In this document: positions 39,201 to 53,782 of the stretch, one piece after another
Numbering within the stretch: the stretch's first letter is position 1
How the letters are laid out: every line of letters starts with the position of its first letter
Assembly (NCBI RefSeq): GCF_040115645.1
Contig: NC_089548.1
Span: 1,736,001-1,800,000 of the forward strand
Source of the DNA: Euwallacea fornicatus
Lineage: Eukaryota; Arthropoda; Insecta; Coleoptera; Curculionidae
DNA: 64,000 nucleotides
Direction: 5' to 3'
Made by a program: the position numbers and the translations under genes
Notes under the pieces: generated by a model
What the model saw: only the letters and a program-made list of their open reading frames with translations
The model's database searches: none
What the model was told of the DNA's origin: nothing

Positions 39201-42200
39201 ACTTTGCCCATTCGAAACTAACAACTTTCGGATAAAGCATATTTTCTCCAATTGTCACCATTCGACCTGGAGTATTTTCAGCTTTCGGTTGTTTCATTAT
39301 TAATGAATCATCCTGTACATTTCCGTTTCTTCTCATTGTTGAACCCTGTTATTCCGATCGTTTTGAAAAAATCGATTTTAAAAAGCTCGCACTTTCCCCA
39401 AGAATCTCGGCATATTCAAAAATTCAAATGCATGCAACATTCTGAAAATAGAGTTGTGTTTAGGTGATTTTCAGGCATGTTTTACTCTTTTTCGGATCTA
39501 GCGAAACGCCGAAACTTTGCAAGAGGATTTTCGAGAATTCTCACTGAAGTAAATCTTGTATGGGCCCCGTTCCTCGAATAGCACAAAATCTCCTACAAAT
39601 AACGCCGTATTTCTTTAATTTCTGCCATATGTATGTAATTCAATGCAATTTGAATGATAAAACGTGTCATTTTCGTAATCGACCATCATTTGCGAAAATC
39701 AAGAGCGCAGTTGTGCTAGAATGTTCGAAATTTTGAACCTTGTATGCACACATGATGGACGATATTTCGTACAAATCTTGGGTATCTGAGGGTATTTACT
39801 AAAGAAATATAGTTTTTCGTATCATAAATATTTTTCAATTTCAATTTATATAATTTTTCATATGTCCTTTTAAGACATTTAAAGCCCACTCAAGCTATCC
39901 TTGAACTCATTGAAACAAAGCTTTCTCCACTACAAAATGCTATTTATTTTTTCTATGCTAAATAAATCGTCGTTGAACGTTGTAAAATGGGATAAGAGGA
40001 AAAGTTTTATTTTCGTTTCTCCTTTTAAAGCGCCACTAGACTTAGTATTGGAATGTTCTGGGGAACATTCAAATAGCCATGAGCTTTTATCCGCATTTAT
40101 TCAACACAAGTTTCACGTTATCGATTCGAGAGCCGTCGCATCGTTTCTTACTCGGTTTTTTGTGTGAAACAAAGAAGTTAAATATATTCAGGGGCATAAA
40201 ATTGTACCATAGCTTATCCACTGTGGGTTTTCTGCTCTTCTATTTTACGTTATTATTAACTGTCCTTTCCGTACTAAAACATATTAAAAATTTCCTCGAA
40301 AGACACCCGGCAAGACCAAAACATCCATTGAAACCTGAGGATTCCAGGCATATCCGCATTAGTCCCCAGTCTGCTATTGCCCTCGCATGACGTCTTTTCA
40401 TGATCCACTAGAGTAGTTTATTTCTTGAGGGATGATGATATTGCCACCCTTAAGGGAAGAAAACGTTATTCGCCCTTTATAGAGGAAAATGGCGGCGACT
40501 AATTATTAATTGGTGTCTGGTTTAATTATGGTTTTCTTCCTTCGGTTTACTAAGAGTTTAGGGCGGGTTCACGCTTTAACCTCTGGTAGGAAACGCTAAA
40601 TTCTATTACCAATACTCACCTCATTGCTATAATCTCTGGAGAAAGCGATTTTGAACCCTTTCCAAATTTGATGGCCATACAGACGGAAGAGGGAATCGAG
40701 AATGTAATGGCGGTTGGAAGGGCGATTATTAGAAGGAGTTTAGTAGGTTCTGTGGTGTTGAGATAACTTATGAATAGATCTGGGAGTTTAAACAGTAATT
40801 TTCTCTTTATTAGTCTCTATTAGTCATTCGTTAAAAATCGATATGTACCTATTTTTACTTATACAAGATGCTTAGAAAATGGAAAAAACTATGTCACATT
40901 TTTACACCCTGTACACGTAAAGGGTGTCCGTTTCTGGAGCTCAACCTTGAGGATTTCGGCAATTGTAAAAGATACGAGGTTAAGTTAAAAGATAAGACAA
41001 ATTGGGGTAAAATTGCGCAATTTGAAGTTCAAGAGAGCACCATTTTAGAATTTGTAACATTGGCATCGTTTTTCGAGATGTTCAAAAAACACCTGCAATT
41101 TTGTAAAATAGTTTTTTTCCTAAGTTTGTTTCGCCACAAAATTCAGAATTATTGACTCGTGGTCAATATAACTTTTCGTGCACTACAACGCAGCGATGTC
41201 AATTGGAAATCCGACGTTTCGATTTTCGTCAATCATCACCATCATCAACATTTTTATTTTGGTAAAAAACTACATTGATTTTAATTGTCCGGTCAATTAA
41301 AAAGAATCCTCCTACTTCGACAAGGGGCGTAACATAAAAAATTAACAAATCTCAACAGGAAGCGCGAAGAGTATTGAAAAAACATAAAAATCGCCTGTTT
41401 AAAATTCATTTCACCCAAGTCTTGCATCCCGGAGACACTGAAACGCTTTGTAGGAATATCATGGCACGTTTGAAACGCAATTTCCATTTTCTTTCCAATG
41501 TGATGTTCACGGATGAATGCAAGATTACCTACTCAAGTACGTTCAATCGTCACAATGAACATGTCCGGTCCACTGCAAATCCACACGAACACCAATGACG
41601 TCGACCACAAGCACGTTTCGGGCTAAATGTATGGGTTGGTTTATATGGCTATGCGATCATTAGTCTATATATTTGTCTGAAGTGTTTCCCGGTAGAGTGA
41701 ATTTAAGCAATGGAGATATATATTGGCCAGCAGGTTAACCACATCTGTCCCCATCAGATTTTTATCAATGCAATTGATATGTCGGATTTTCAGTTTGACG
41801 TCGCCACGTTGTGAAAGAGGAAAAGCTGCATTGATGAAGTGTCAATCATGTTGAACGATCTCACTAAGTAAGCCGGGGAAAATATAAACACGTTTTTTTC
41901 AAATTGTAATTTTTCTCGAATATGCCTGAAAGCCATTCTAATTTTTCAAATTCTGAAACAGTAAATTCTCGAATTGTTCAACTTTGCTTCAATTCAACCG
42001 GCCTCGTATCATTCCGAGACCTCCGTGGGTACGTTCCAAAAACAGACTCCCTGAATATAAATAACAAGAACTTTTTTTTTTCAGCCTCTTTTCTGACCTG
42101 CGAAACTTATCCGGTACGGCTCTGATGAACTTATTGTCCTCTTTATTCATGACCCAACTTCTCTACGTTATTGGGGTTGGAGAAATTATGGTAAGTCATA

Positions 42201-45200
42201 ACTTAGTTTGTTCCATATTTTAGTGCGTATTAAGGTAATCATCCGAACCCCCTAACTTTCGAACAAAGAAAACTTTACGACGATAAATTTGAAGATGCTT
42301 CGCCCACCTAGGAATATTTAATTTACAGGCAATACTGTGCTGGAAACCACTCCATTTCTACATAGTTTGAAAACCTGATAAGGCACAACAACTGTCGCTT
42401 CAAATGCAAAACAGAGAAGCTGATACTATCCCAGGGAACTGAAAAGCTACTAAATATACCTACAAAAGTGTCCCTAAATGGCTATAAAAGTCGTATCTTC
42501 AAATGACATTTAGTGCACTAAGTAATGGGGAAAGGGGCATAAAAATGTCCGCGTTTTATATAAAATCGACGAAGGGATGGTTCCCATAATCCGGTCACGT
42601 ATAAAATCTAAGAATGTACGACATTTCTTTCCTCCACTCGTATAACACTCCCCTAACGACCTTTTAGTGAGAAGCTCATCTTTTTCGTGATGTGAGCCCA
42701 CTTGAATGGAATAAGGGCAAATTCGGAATCATATTTTAGGACCTGCAAGGAGTGGTCAGAATTAATGATACCGACGAACGCAAAAATGGGCTGAAGAGTA
42801 AAATATTAGAATAATATAATACTTATTTATACACACAAGTTAAATGAACCGTTGTTTATATGTGGAAAGAATTTTTTTATTCGTTAGAAGAATCGAGGGG
42901 AATAGAATTATAAGTAATGAACCTTCACGTTGTTCCTGCTGCAAACCAATTTTAAGGGGTTAAGAGAGCCCAAGAAAAGATTTGTCGATTCCCACAATGA
43001 TTGAGCATTTGTACTCTTCACACGTTATTTCGACCAGTCGAAAGGTTAACTCAGGCTACTTGCTGAGCATTCATACACAGATTTTACAGTACCACCGGCG
43101 AGCTATTTTATACTGCGCCATCTGTGTGTGTGGCCTTCACGCAAGAAGCTGCCGGGCTTAAGGCAGAAAAATAAGCTTTCACGTGTAAAAAGGGTTTATT
43201 CGTCTAGTTGGTATATGCCTTCTTATACACCGGGTGTCCCGACGAACTTCCGAACATAGGAGATTAACATGAGCAATCGATTTTTATTTTTTTGCGCCTG
43301 CAGGGATAATCCAATTGAAAAACTTTTACACGGAGGTCATAATATTCAAAATTAGCCATCGTTCCGCATTTTTTTCAATCTTCTAGTTAGAATCGTTTCG
43401 TCTGAAAATTTCAAATAATCGATTGTCCCGCGTAACCGTCCGATGCAATAATCGGTCGCAGTCAAGACTTTGTGTTTGTTTAATTCTGACCTTGACTTTG
43501 ACCAATCGTGGCTTCTAACGGTTGCGCGGGACATTCAAATTTGTGAAATTTCCAGACGTTTTCAGCGAAAACGGCCCTCGGCCGGTCTTGAGTACTAAGA
43601 CCGCCACGTAAAACTTTTTCAATTGCATAATTCGTGCAGATGCAGAAAAACAAACGCTAATATCCCATGTTAATTTCCAATGCCCAAAGTTCGCCTGGAC
43701 ACCCGGTATATCTAAAGAGTATGTGCTATTTTGGAATATTTCACTCCCTTCCTGTCACATGACCACCTCTTGATATCTCCCGTTCGGGCTAAATATACAC
43801 TTGTGGGCTAAAGTTTGGAAACCACTATAAAGATGTTGGTAAATGGTAATTATTCATTTAATAAGTTGAAAATATTTCCGATAAACATTTTTTCATTTAT
43901 ATATTGCTTAGTTACAAATATGAAAATATGATATGGGCAATTTTATTTAATTTCCAAAAAAATCTATTTAAAAAAATATACAGGGTGTCCTCGAATTACG
44001 TGGCCAAAATAATACCGCAGATTGTTTGAGTGAAAATAAGTCGATTTAACTAAACTTCCCTCAGTCCAAAAGTTGATAATTATGGAGTTACAGGGGGTTA
44101 AAGTTGAAAAAAAAATCACATTTTCTTTAATATCTTTCGATTTCTTTGAGTTAATTTCACAAAATTTCATATTTGAGGGTGTTTTAGGATACGAAATTCA
44201 AATTTATTAACGATTTAGTTGTTTCTTCTAGGGGGCGCCACAAGCGACCATTAGGACACATTTAAATCTCTGTAACTTTTTCGTGCCACGGTGTATATTA
44301 TTTTGGTATTTAAAAATCTTTTTCCCTACCTTTTATACCTAGAAAAGGTATACTTTATTGACGTCGCTAGAAGCAACGGTTTTGGAGAAAAATGCATCTA
44401 AGCCTGATGATGCATGCAAATTACCTTAAAATTATTTTCCGTTAAAAAAAATTAAGTTTTTCAAAAAAAAATTATTAGTAAAGGTATAACAATAAGTTTT
44501 CAAAATCAGATATTATTTTGACTATTACAACGGCAAAGTCCATAAACTAACAGCATATCCACCATTTCAGAATAAGTGAATTTATTGGCCATACTTCTGG
44601 ATATTTACAGGAACAAGAAGCGAAACTGACAAGAAAAACTGAGGGCTAAATAAAAAAACTGACATTTGAGAAACAAATTCAAGTGTTAAAATGTCAATTA
44701 AAAACATAGCCAACTGAGTTATTTACTTAAAAGCGCCAACGCAAATATGCAGCGCATTAGAATTATGCGTTTTTCTCCAAAACCGGTGCTTCTAGCGACG
44801 TCAATAAAGTATACCTTTTCTAAGTATAAAAGGTAGGGAAAAAGGTTTTTAAATACCAAAATAATATACACCGTGGCACGAAAAAGTTACAGAGATTTAA
44901 ATGTGTCCTAATGGTCGCTTGTGGCGCCCCCTAGAAGAAACAACTAAATCGTTAATAAATTTGAATTTCGTATCCCAAAACACCCTCAAATATGAAATTT
45001 CGTGAAATTAACTCAAAGAAATCGAAAGATATTAAAGAAAATGTGATTTTTTTTTCAACTTTAACACCCTGTAGCTCCATAATTATCAACTTTTGGACTG
45101 AGGGAAGTTTAGTTAAATCGACTTATTTTCACTCAAACAATCTGCGGTATTATTTTGGCCACGTAATTCGAGGACACCCTGTATATTATGGAAAATAAGT

Positions 45201-48200
45201 ACAAACGGTGGTTTCGCAACAGGAAAAGCTTGAATACTGCTACTACATAGACAATGTGCATGCCTTAATTATAGTAATGAAATGCTGATTCGGGACCTTG
45301 TTATGATGCTATACTCAATGGGATAGTAAAATAATAGTACAAGTAGGATGATCATATAACTGGGCAACAACAAGTTTGTTTATTTCTAAAATATAATAAA
45401 CAATTCAAAAAACTGCATTTTTATCACAGCATGAGAGTTTGGAAACCCCGTACAAAATGAACTAAAGTACATATTTCTCTTAAATTTAATTTTTTTTTTA
45501 TTTAATAACTTGTTGCGTATCCTTTTGCCTAAATAACTGCAGCATACCTAGAGTTCATCGAGTCCACTAACTTTTCACAAAAGTTAACCTGAATGCGTTC
45601 CCACTCACACTTTAGTGTATTCCACAAATCCTCTATTCGATTTGATATAATCAGGAATTTTGCGTTCTGAGTGATCCCATAGACGCTCTATGAGATTTCA
45701 ATCATTGGACCGGCTCGATCGCTTTAATTGATTTACCTTATTTGTCCCCAAAAATTCTTTAATGTATTTAGAAGCATCCTTAGAATCATTATCCTGTTGG
45801 AACCACTATCTTAATGTCGTGTTCCATTCGGCGTAAAGCAGCATATGGTTTTGTAAAATATTCCCATAAGGAAAGCGGTCCATTTTCTCCATAATTCTTA
45901 CCAATGGGCCAACACCAGCGCGAGAAAAACATCCCTAAGCCATAATGTTTCCTCCGCCATGCTCTACCGTTGGCAACTGATACCTTTTATCGAACCTTCT
46001 TCCCACAGGGCGTTTTACATATCCTTTCCCATCATTACAAAACAAATTGAATTTACTTTCATCGCTCCACAATACTCAATTCCACTTTTGTATAGACCAG
46101 GTAATATATTCTTTAGCGAACGATAAACGGACCCTCCAATTTTTTTTATATAAGTAGTTTCTTAACGCATCTGCTTCCAAAAAATCCCATTTGCCTCAAT
46201 CTACATTGGATAGTTTCTATGGATACAATATGAATGTTGGACAGTATTAAGTGCTGATGCATGTCATTGGCAGTATTACCTGGATTTGCTTGGGTGATTC
46301 TCTTATTAGTTCTATCCACGTGAGCGTTGGGTGATTTTAGTCTTCCACATCTAGGGCGATCGCCAGTTGTTCCTAATGTGTTAGATTTAGAAATTATTTC
46401 TTTTGGAAGCGGCACAACCTCCGAAACTTCTTTATAACTTCCTCCACTTTATTTTAATTTTAGAATTTGATATCTCATGGCAATTCGGATTCCTTTTGTT
46501 TTCGCCATTTAGAAACGTTTAATCTTATCTTGACAAAACCAACTGCTAAAAGTATACTGCGTGACACAAAAAAAAGAACACCCCGTAAAAATGGTTTTAT
46601 TTTAATAATGTTTGGTATAAATGTTTGTATTTGGAAAAAAAACTATTACATTTTCAGCCATATTTATCAATATATTTACAAGTTATAAGGAATTTTACGG
46701 TTTTTTTACCATAAAAATTGCAATAAAATATCAACAATATTACTGTGAAATGTCATTTATTTGCAAATAGTGCGCTTAGAAAGTGTTTTAAAATTAATAA
46801 AAGATGCGTAAACACAGAATGCAGCGAAATTTTCATCAATCGAGCAAGTTTGAGACAGGTCGAACAGTGGGTCTACAAGAGGCTGTTCGATCATTTAGGA
46901 AAGCACCACTAGATTGACCCGTAGTGTAAAAACTATAAGGAGATGTGGTCAGACATGATTCAAAGAAGAGTCGAAAAACAGAACGAGTGGTTACTGACCA
47001 TTCCAAGGAACTACAGAATGCCAAGATTGCCGGCTTTGAACTATGGCCCTAAGAAATAGATTCGTCTCGTAGAGGACACTGGTGGATCAATGGTTTACTA
47101 AGCGTGGAACACCCACTGCGATTCGAACATTTCATTCCTGAGTAAGAAGTTTTGAACTGAATTCCTTCCACCTCATCTTGTGTTACCTCTCACCTTAAAT
47201 CATCGTCAAAATCAACTGCAGTGGTGCAGGGAACGCATACATTGGAATCGGGAATGAGATAATATCGCGTTTAGTGCCGAATCCAGGTTCTGTTTGGGTA
47301 TGTATGAAGGTCGTGCAAAATTCAATCAATTTGCAACTTTGGCCACCTCGACCTCCAGGCATCTCACCGATTGAACATGTATGGGATATTGTAGGTAGAA
47401 GGTTGCATAATTTACCCCATCCCCCCCAAACCCTGCGGCGCTATGTCAAGCTGTTCAGTTAGCCTGAAATGAGATCCCCCAAGAGGACATCAATCACCTC
47501 TTTAGATCCGTGCCTAGACGTGTACAGGAATGCATAAGACACTGCGGAAGACCGACAAATTATTAAGTTTTTTTCGATTATTAACAATTAAATTTGTTCA
47601 ATATTTTAACAAAATATTTGTTTTAGCATAAGGAACATGCAAACCAAAAATTATTTAAATGAAACCAATTTTATGGGTTGTTCTCATTTCTATGTCACGC
47701 AATATATAATTTAAATATTACTGAGATAAGGTAAAGTTTCAAAACTTTTGTTCTGCGATAGAAATGCAGTTTTTTTAATTGTTTAATATTTCTTAGCAAT
47801 AAACAAACTTATTGTTACTCGTGTTATATTTTCATATTTGCAACTAGGCAGTGCATAACAAAAAACTGTTTATTTGTAATATTTTCAAGGAATTAAACGA
47901 AAAATTACCATTTACCGAGATCTTTACCGGGGCTTCCAAATTTGTGTCCATAAGTGTACATAGTAAATTTCACTTATATTTGAATAACCCATACCACTTC
48001 ATTTGCATGTTATGTAACTAATTCGAATTTTAATTTGATGCTAATTTCACAAAGAATGCATGCAAGGAAAAACTGCATTATTGAAATTTATGAAAATTAA
48101 TGCTTATAATACTAAATTAGTAACAACACAACTCTCGACTCCAACCGTTCATCAAATCAATTGACGTATTTGTTTTCACTAGATAAAAAAATACGTTTTC

Positions 48201-51200
48201 AGCTATATACCTCGAACAGTATTTTTTGAGTTTCTAACTGACGAATAAATAAATTGGGTGACAACGGTACTATCGGGTTTTGACCACCCCCCCCCCCCCC
48301 CCCCCCCTCACTCCAATGGCCTACATAAGCTGTTGATTCTTTGAGCGTGAAGAGATCCAAAGCAGCAAATCGAATTCCTATTAAACAGAAAATTGAAGCC
48401 TGCAAACATCCACTGGCAAATTTGACTGAAAAATCTAAAATAAAGGGAGAATGGTTGCAAGAAAGCACCGACGTACACATAAAAAAACACAAATGAAAGA
48501 GAAAATGAGTAATCTGCGTCAAACGTATACAGCATATTTGCAAATACCACGCATTGCCGGCTATAATGGCAAATAACCCTAAAACGATGTCAGCTATGCA
48601 GGAAAATGAAGTGAATGAAAAAGTTCCTAAATTGAACAGTGAATTGGATTTTTTTTTTTTTTTTTGAAAAAATGCTCAGTAGCGTCCTATGAATATAGTA
48701 GAGATGGTAAAAGAGCATCTGACCTCCCAGAAGTTATCGTCCTGTGTGTAATTTCATCGTTGCAACCACCCCTCTCTTGTGGGTCTCCTGTGTGTGACAT
48801 GTTGGTCTCAAAAAAAGTATTATTTTTCTGTTCCAACTTATGATCTCTTTGCCGCTGCATACTTCGGTGGGAATCTTATATAAAGTTTTGATTATTACTA
48901 CTTTTGTTGACGCAAAATGGCTTGAAAGGAAATTTAGCTATTGTCCTGTGTGCGTGGGCTTCACTCATTTTACTCACAATACCTACAGAAACGGCAAAAA
49001 GCTATTCATTTCTGTTCCCATTGTGAATTTTAGGGTTGGTTTAGGGTTGTTTAGATTATTCAAAAAATCCTGCTATTTCCGACCCATAGGACGGTAGTGC
49101 CGTCGACGTGCCGAAACTTTTAGGTTAGTCGGGTTGGATCAGGTCAGTTCGGGTTAGTTCACGAGGAGGGAGTTCCCGGAAGGGGAAGTAAAAGAAATCG
49201 CCCTTGGGGAAATCGCACGGACAGTCAAAGAGGCTAAAAGCAAAACGCCAGCGGGCTCTGATGGCAATATACGGGGTGTCCGTTTAACGTCTCTTCGGAC
49301 TCCTTCGAGTTTATTTGTGATATTTCAAAAAAATCAATTATGAAAGTGTATACGAGCTTAATAAAAGTTACTTTTGAGATTAGCGACCACCCTGCAGAAT
49401 ATCGCAAAGTAGCGGGGCGTCATAAAGTGTAATGCTTTTTTTATGGTTCTGTCTGCATTTTTTTCACATTCCTTGAGCCCTTGTTAGCTCTTAGATTTTT
49501 TTAAGTCGCACGTGCAGTGACTCAAAGCTATGACGTTTCGGAAAAAATCTTAGACATTTGCAGTGCCTCATAAAAAAATTATTCCGCAGTTAGCTTAAGT
49601 TGGATGTTGATAATTTTAGGATGAATTCTCATGTAAGACCTCATCAGGCGCGAACACTCATTTTGCCAAAGTGCATACAAGGTGTTTGCCATAACAATTC
49701 TTATTTTCACGGTTTCAACTTCAATTTTCTTTATTTTCTCAAATAGAACGGTGAATTTTTCATGACGAAAAACGCAATAAAATTCCATTTTCTTCATTTT
49801 GGTATAAAATAATATTATCTTTATCTTAAATCTTAATTTTAAGGAAATTATTAATCGTTTCAGAAAAACTTACGTTCGTGGATAAGTGCCTAAGTGGCTA
49901 GCATGCGTTGCCATGATTTTGATGTTATTCGTTTTGAGTTTTGAGAGCTCATGAACCTCATGATTAATTTCTTTTACTTGAGTTTCCCAATACTGATAAA
50001 GTGATTTCCAGTCCATTTTCTTCTTCTAAGACCCTTTTCTTTCACATTTTCTTTTAATAATTAACACTTCCTCTCCGTTCAAAACGCTCCTTGAGACTTT
50101 CTAGCTTTCTTACGTCAGTGTTCTCTATTAGGAATCGTTGTGCCGGGAAGCAAATAAAAGATTTTCATCACATGAACCGACTACATAAATCATATTAATA
50201 AATTCTTGGTGAGCATATTTCATTTTGACTGCCAGTTTTAAAATAAACCGATTTCCAAGGAACGGAAAACCGTAAATGAACTGTCAAACAACACTGAAAC
50301 CATGGCAACGCATGCTAACCACTCGGGCACTTAACCACGAATGCAGGTTATCCTGAGAAAAGTAATAGTTCCGTTAACATTTAAGAGAAATATGACAATA
50401 TTTTATACCAAAATGAATTCTCTTTCCTCTCTCGTCGTAAAAAAAACCTTACTTTATTCCCCAGTACCATTTTAAAAAATGACATTTTAGGATGTCCCGC
50501 CTTTTTGGGATACCCCATAGGGCTGTTACTAATTTCAAAGTACACCTTCGTTAGCCTCATATAAATCACCTTAATTCGTTTTTTTATGAAATCACAAATA
50601 AACTCGTAGGAGTCGGAGAATCTGTAAATGGACAGCCTGTATATTGTATTATAACGTCGGAAGGTACTTTATAGTCTATGCCAGATGAGGACAAACAGCA
50701 TGGAGATCTCAGAAATGCTTGTAGACACAATTTATTCCTCTAACTGTAACCGTATAAGAGTTATTTGCAAGAAACGAAAGCCGTCAAGTTTGTTTTTTTC
50801 CGGATGTCTTCGTTACCGTTGGAAATCTAACCGGTATGGAAAAAGGTTATTAATTTGCTTTAAGTTGCCCAACTTTTTCCTGATTTAAGTGATTTTGTAT
50901 CTATCACTCTTCCGCAATCGCCGTGCTATTCACTCTTATCTGGGACAGACTATACAGAATGGTCAATTTATTTTGACACACTCTAAATTCTCAACAACGG
51001 CGCATTTCTGAATGAACCGTCCAATGTAGGGTTATTTAATGTTAAAGAGGTGACAAAATAGCAACTTTTATTTTTTATTTATACAACGTTTTCTAGATTA
51101 TTCGAAGGTGACCTCCGTGTTGTTAAATGGCAATGTGTCGTTTTTATTACAAATTTATATGCTTCCGACTGAGCCGAATAATTTTGATTTCAAACATTTT

Positions 51201-53025
51201 TAATACAACCGCAAGTTAACCAAGTTTATGAATAAAAAAATAGTTTAATCACGCACATATTCAATAATAATAATTTTCGATTTTGAACATTCCTAAAGAG
51301 TCGATCGACATTTATTTATATTTTTTGGAAAGTTTCTATAATTTTAAAACACTATTTTTTAAGATCGCAATTTATACGGAGTGTCAGATTGATGACTGTT
51401 GTCATCTTTTTGCAAATATTGAACGCCTTTCTACCGCAGAAAAAGTCGTGATCGCGTTTTTATACGGTGAATGCAGCAGAAATATTGCGGATGCTCTTAC
51501 ACTGTGGAATGAACGTTTTCCCGATAGAAATGCTGTATCACGTGTGTCCTTTTATCGTGTTGTAAAAGAGTGCAAAGAAAGTGGAAGTGTACGGCCAAAA
51601 AAAGGACTATAACGACGTACGATTACTGGTGTAGACAATGAAGTTGCAGTATTAGCTGCAGTTGCTCAGATTGTCATATTTCCACCAGGAAACTTTCTCG
51701 AAACTCGGGAATTTCTAAAAGTACTATTTTAACAATATTGAAGCGATCTAACTTTCCTTCGTATCACATTTCTTTACATCAAGAACTTCACGACGATGAT
51801 TTTCAAAATCGAGTGATAGCCCCTAAACAGGCATGTAAAAAAATTAAATTAATCAATTTTTCTTCTTAATTGTCTAATTTTCTGACGAATCGAGTTTTAC
51901 AAATCATGAGCAGGCAAGTCGTCATAATATGCAGTATTGGATCGTTGAGAATGCACTCTAATTGAGAGAAGCAGAAAATCAACTCCCTTGCTCGATAAAT
52001 GTGTGGTGTGGAATTATCGGAGATAAACTGATTGGCCTATATTTCCTTGACGAAATTTTGGAAATTTGGAACACATCAGGAATTTCTGGACCATCATCTG
52101 CCACTTCTAGTAGCAAACGTGACACTTGAACAAAGGCTAGACGTTTGATATCAACATGTTAACTGCCCTACTCGCAACGCCAGAATTTCTCGTAAAGCAC
52201 CAGATAAGGATTTTACCGATCGTTCGATTGGTAGAGATGGTCCTATCGCGTGGCCTCCTAGCTCACCCGATCTGACACTCCATGATTTTTTTATGGGGTT
52301 ACCTCAAAGACAAAATTCAGGAAATTCCATCTTCACCGGAAAACATAAGGGGACGCGTGATAAACACTTGTGTCACCGTCAGTAGAGAAACTCTTTTGGA
52401 GTATAGTGAATCTTTCAGAAGGCAAATTGCCAAGTGCATTAAAGTTAGGGATAATCACTTAGAGCACTTTTTGCAGTGAACGTTTTACCATTAATTATTT
52501 CCAATTATTAATAAAATTTAAAAAAATCGAGGCATACATTTTTGAATGTTTCATCTTTTATCTGCTTACCTTGCACTTGCATAAAAAAGTGTTTCAAGTA
52601 AAAGTTATTTGTCTCTGTCAGAAGCATATGAATTTGTAATAAAAACGATATATTGCGATTTAAAAAAATAGAGGTCACCTTCTAATAACCTAGAAAACGC
52701 TGTTTAAATAAAAAATGAAAATTGCTATTTTGTCACCCCTTTAACACTGAATAACGCTAAATTGAGGTTTTTTTTTTTAAATGCTCCATTGTTGAGAATT
52801 TAGAGTGTCTCAAGATAAATTGACCGCCCTGTATGACACGACCGTGTATCCAAGGATATGAAACGGGAGGTTTATATGAGACAATGCGAAGGAGAATATG
52901 CCAGAGCGATGAGGATGGAGAAAAGTTTTACTGCCAAATCTGAATGAACAGTACGAAACAGAATAGATCCACTGCAATAATGCACTGACACGGATGTTTG
53001 CAGTACACGGAATCTTCGGTAAATA

Positions 53026-53064
<39 letters not shown>

Positions 53065-53782
53065 GGTGTCCCACAAGTGTTTCATTATATTTCAGTGGGT
53101 AATAGTACATTGAAAAATAATATGACTCCCTATATAAACCATATTCCAATAATGCTTCATTAAGAAGATACAGGGTGTTAAACTTAAAACACACCTGGAA
53201 TATTTCAACGTATCAGAGTATCAATGAACAGGCGAACTCAATTATGTATTGAACAAAATGGCCACCAATTTGAACAATTTCTATAATGTTATAGCAAATA
53301 AATAATATTTCAAACAAACTTAATATTATTAAAACCATTTAGAGAATATCGTGCATATAGACGGTATTCAATTTTTTACTGGCAAACGATACGTCGGACG
53401 AAAAAGAGTCAAGTGAGTATTTTTCTTCTAAATGAAATTAAACTTCTAAAAATAATTTTTATTTTGATAAAAAGCAGTGGCGCACCATGTTTTTCTTTAA
53501 AAATGTGCTGAGAGGTGTCCGTACGCACGTCACTGGTGAAACGAAAAATAGCCCTTTTGCATAAATAAATGCGTCGACATTAACTCTCAAAACATGCCAA
53601 ATTTCACTTACATATCTCAAACGATTTTGAATATATCAATAAAAGTTAGATTTTTTAAGTCAAGTTTAACACCCTGTATCTTCTTAATGAAGCATTATTG
53701 GAATATGGTTTATATAGGGAGTCATATTATTTTTCAATGTACTATTACCCACTGAAATATAATGAAACACTTGTGGGACACC

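Larger units (their letters stand above)
43796..47958 (-). mobile_element. Tc1-like element with long terminal inverted repeats, interrupted by two later insertions
   Basis: The left end TACACTTGTGGGC and right end (reverse complement TACACTTATGGAC) begin inverted repeats that pair over about 180 bp (GGTAAATGGTAATT, TTGAAAATAT, TAGTTACAAATATGAAAATAT). The repeats continue at about 45365-45440 on the left side, with AAGTTTGTTTATT and AAAAACTGCATTT. The left repeat is split by the foldback at 43979-45183, and the space between the right repeat and the transposase start is split by the element at 46557-47702. Without the two insertions the element is about 1.8 kb, normal for a Tc1-like transposon. 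The transposase relic is read from the minus strand. Confidence 0.8.

Noticed and set aside
43964..45198. Two nearly identical 68-codon frames on opposite strands (MKFxEINSKKSKDIKENVIF...)
   Set aside because: They are the two arms of the foldback element read outward; the similarity comes from the inverted repeat and not from protein conservation.
48199..48543. Minus-strand frame with a polyglycine run
   Set aside because: The glycines come from the poly-C homopolymer; the rest has no domain.
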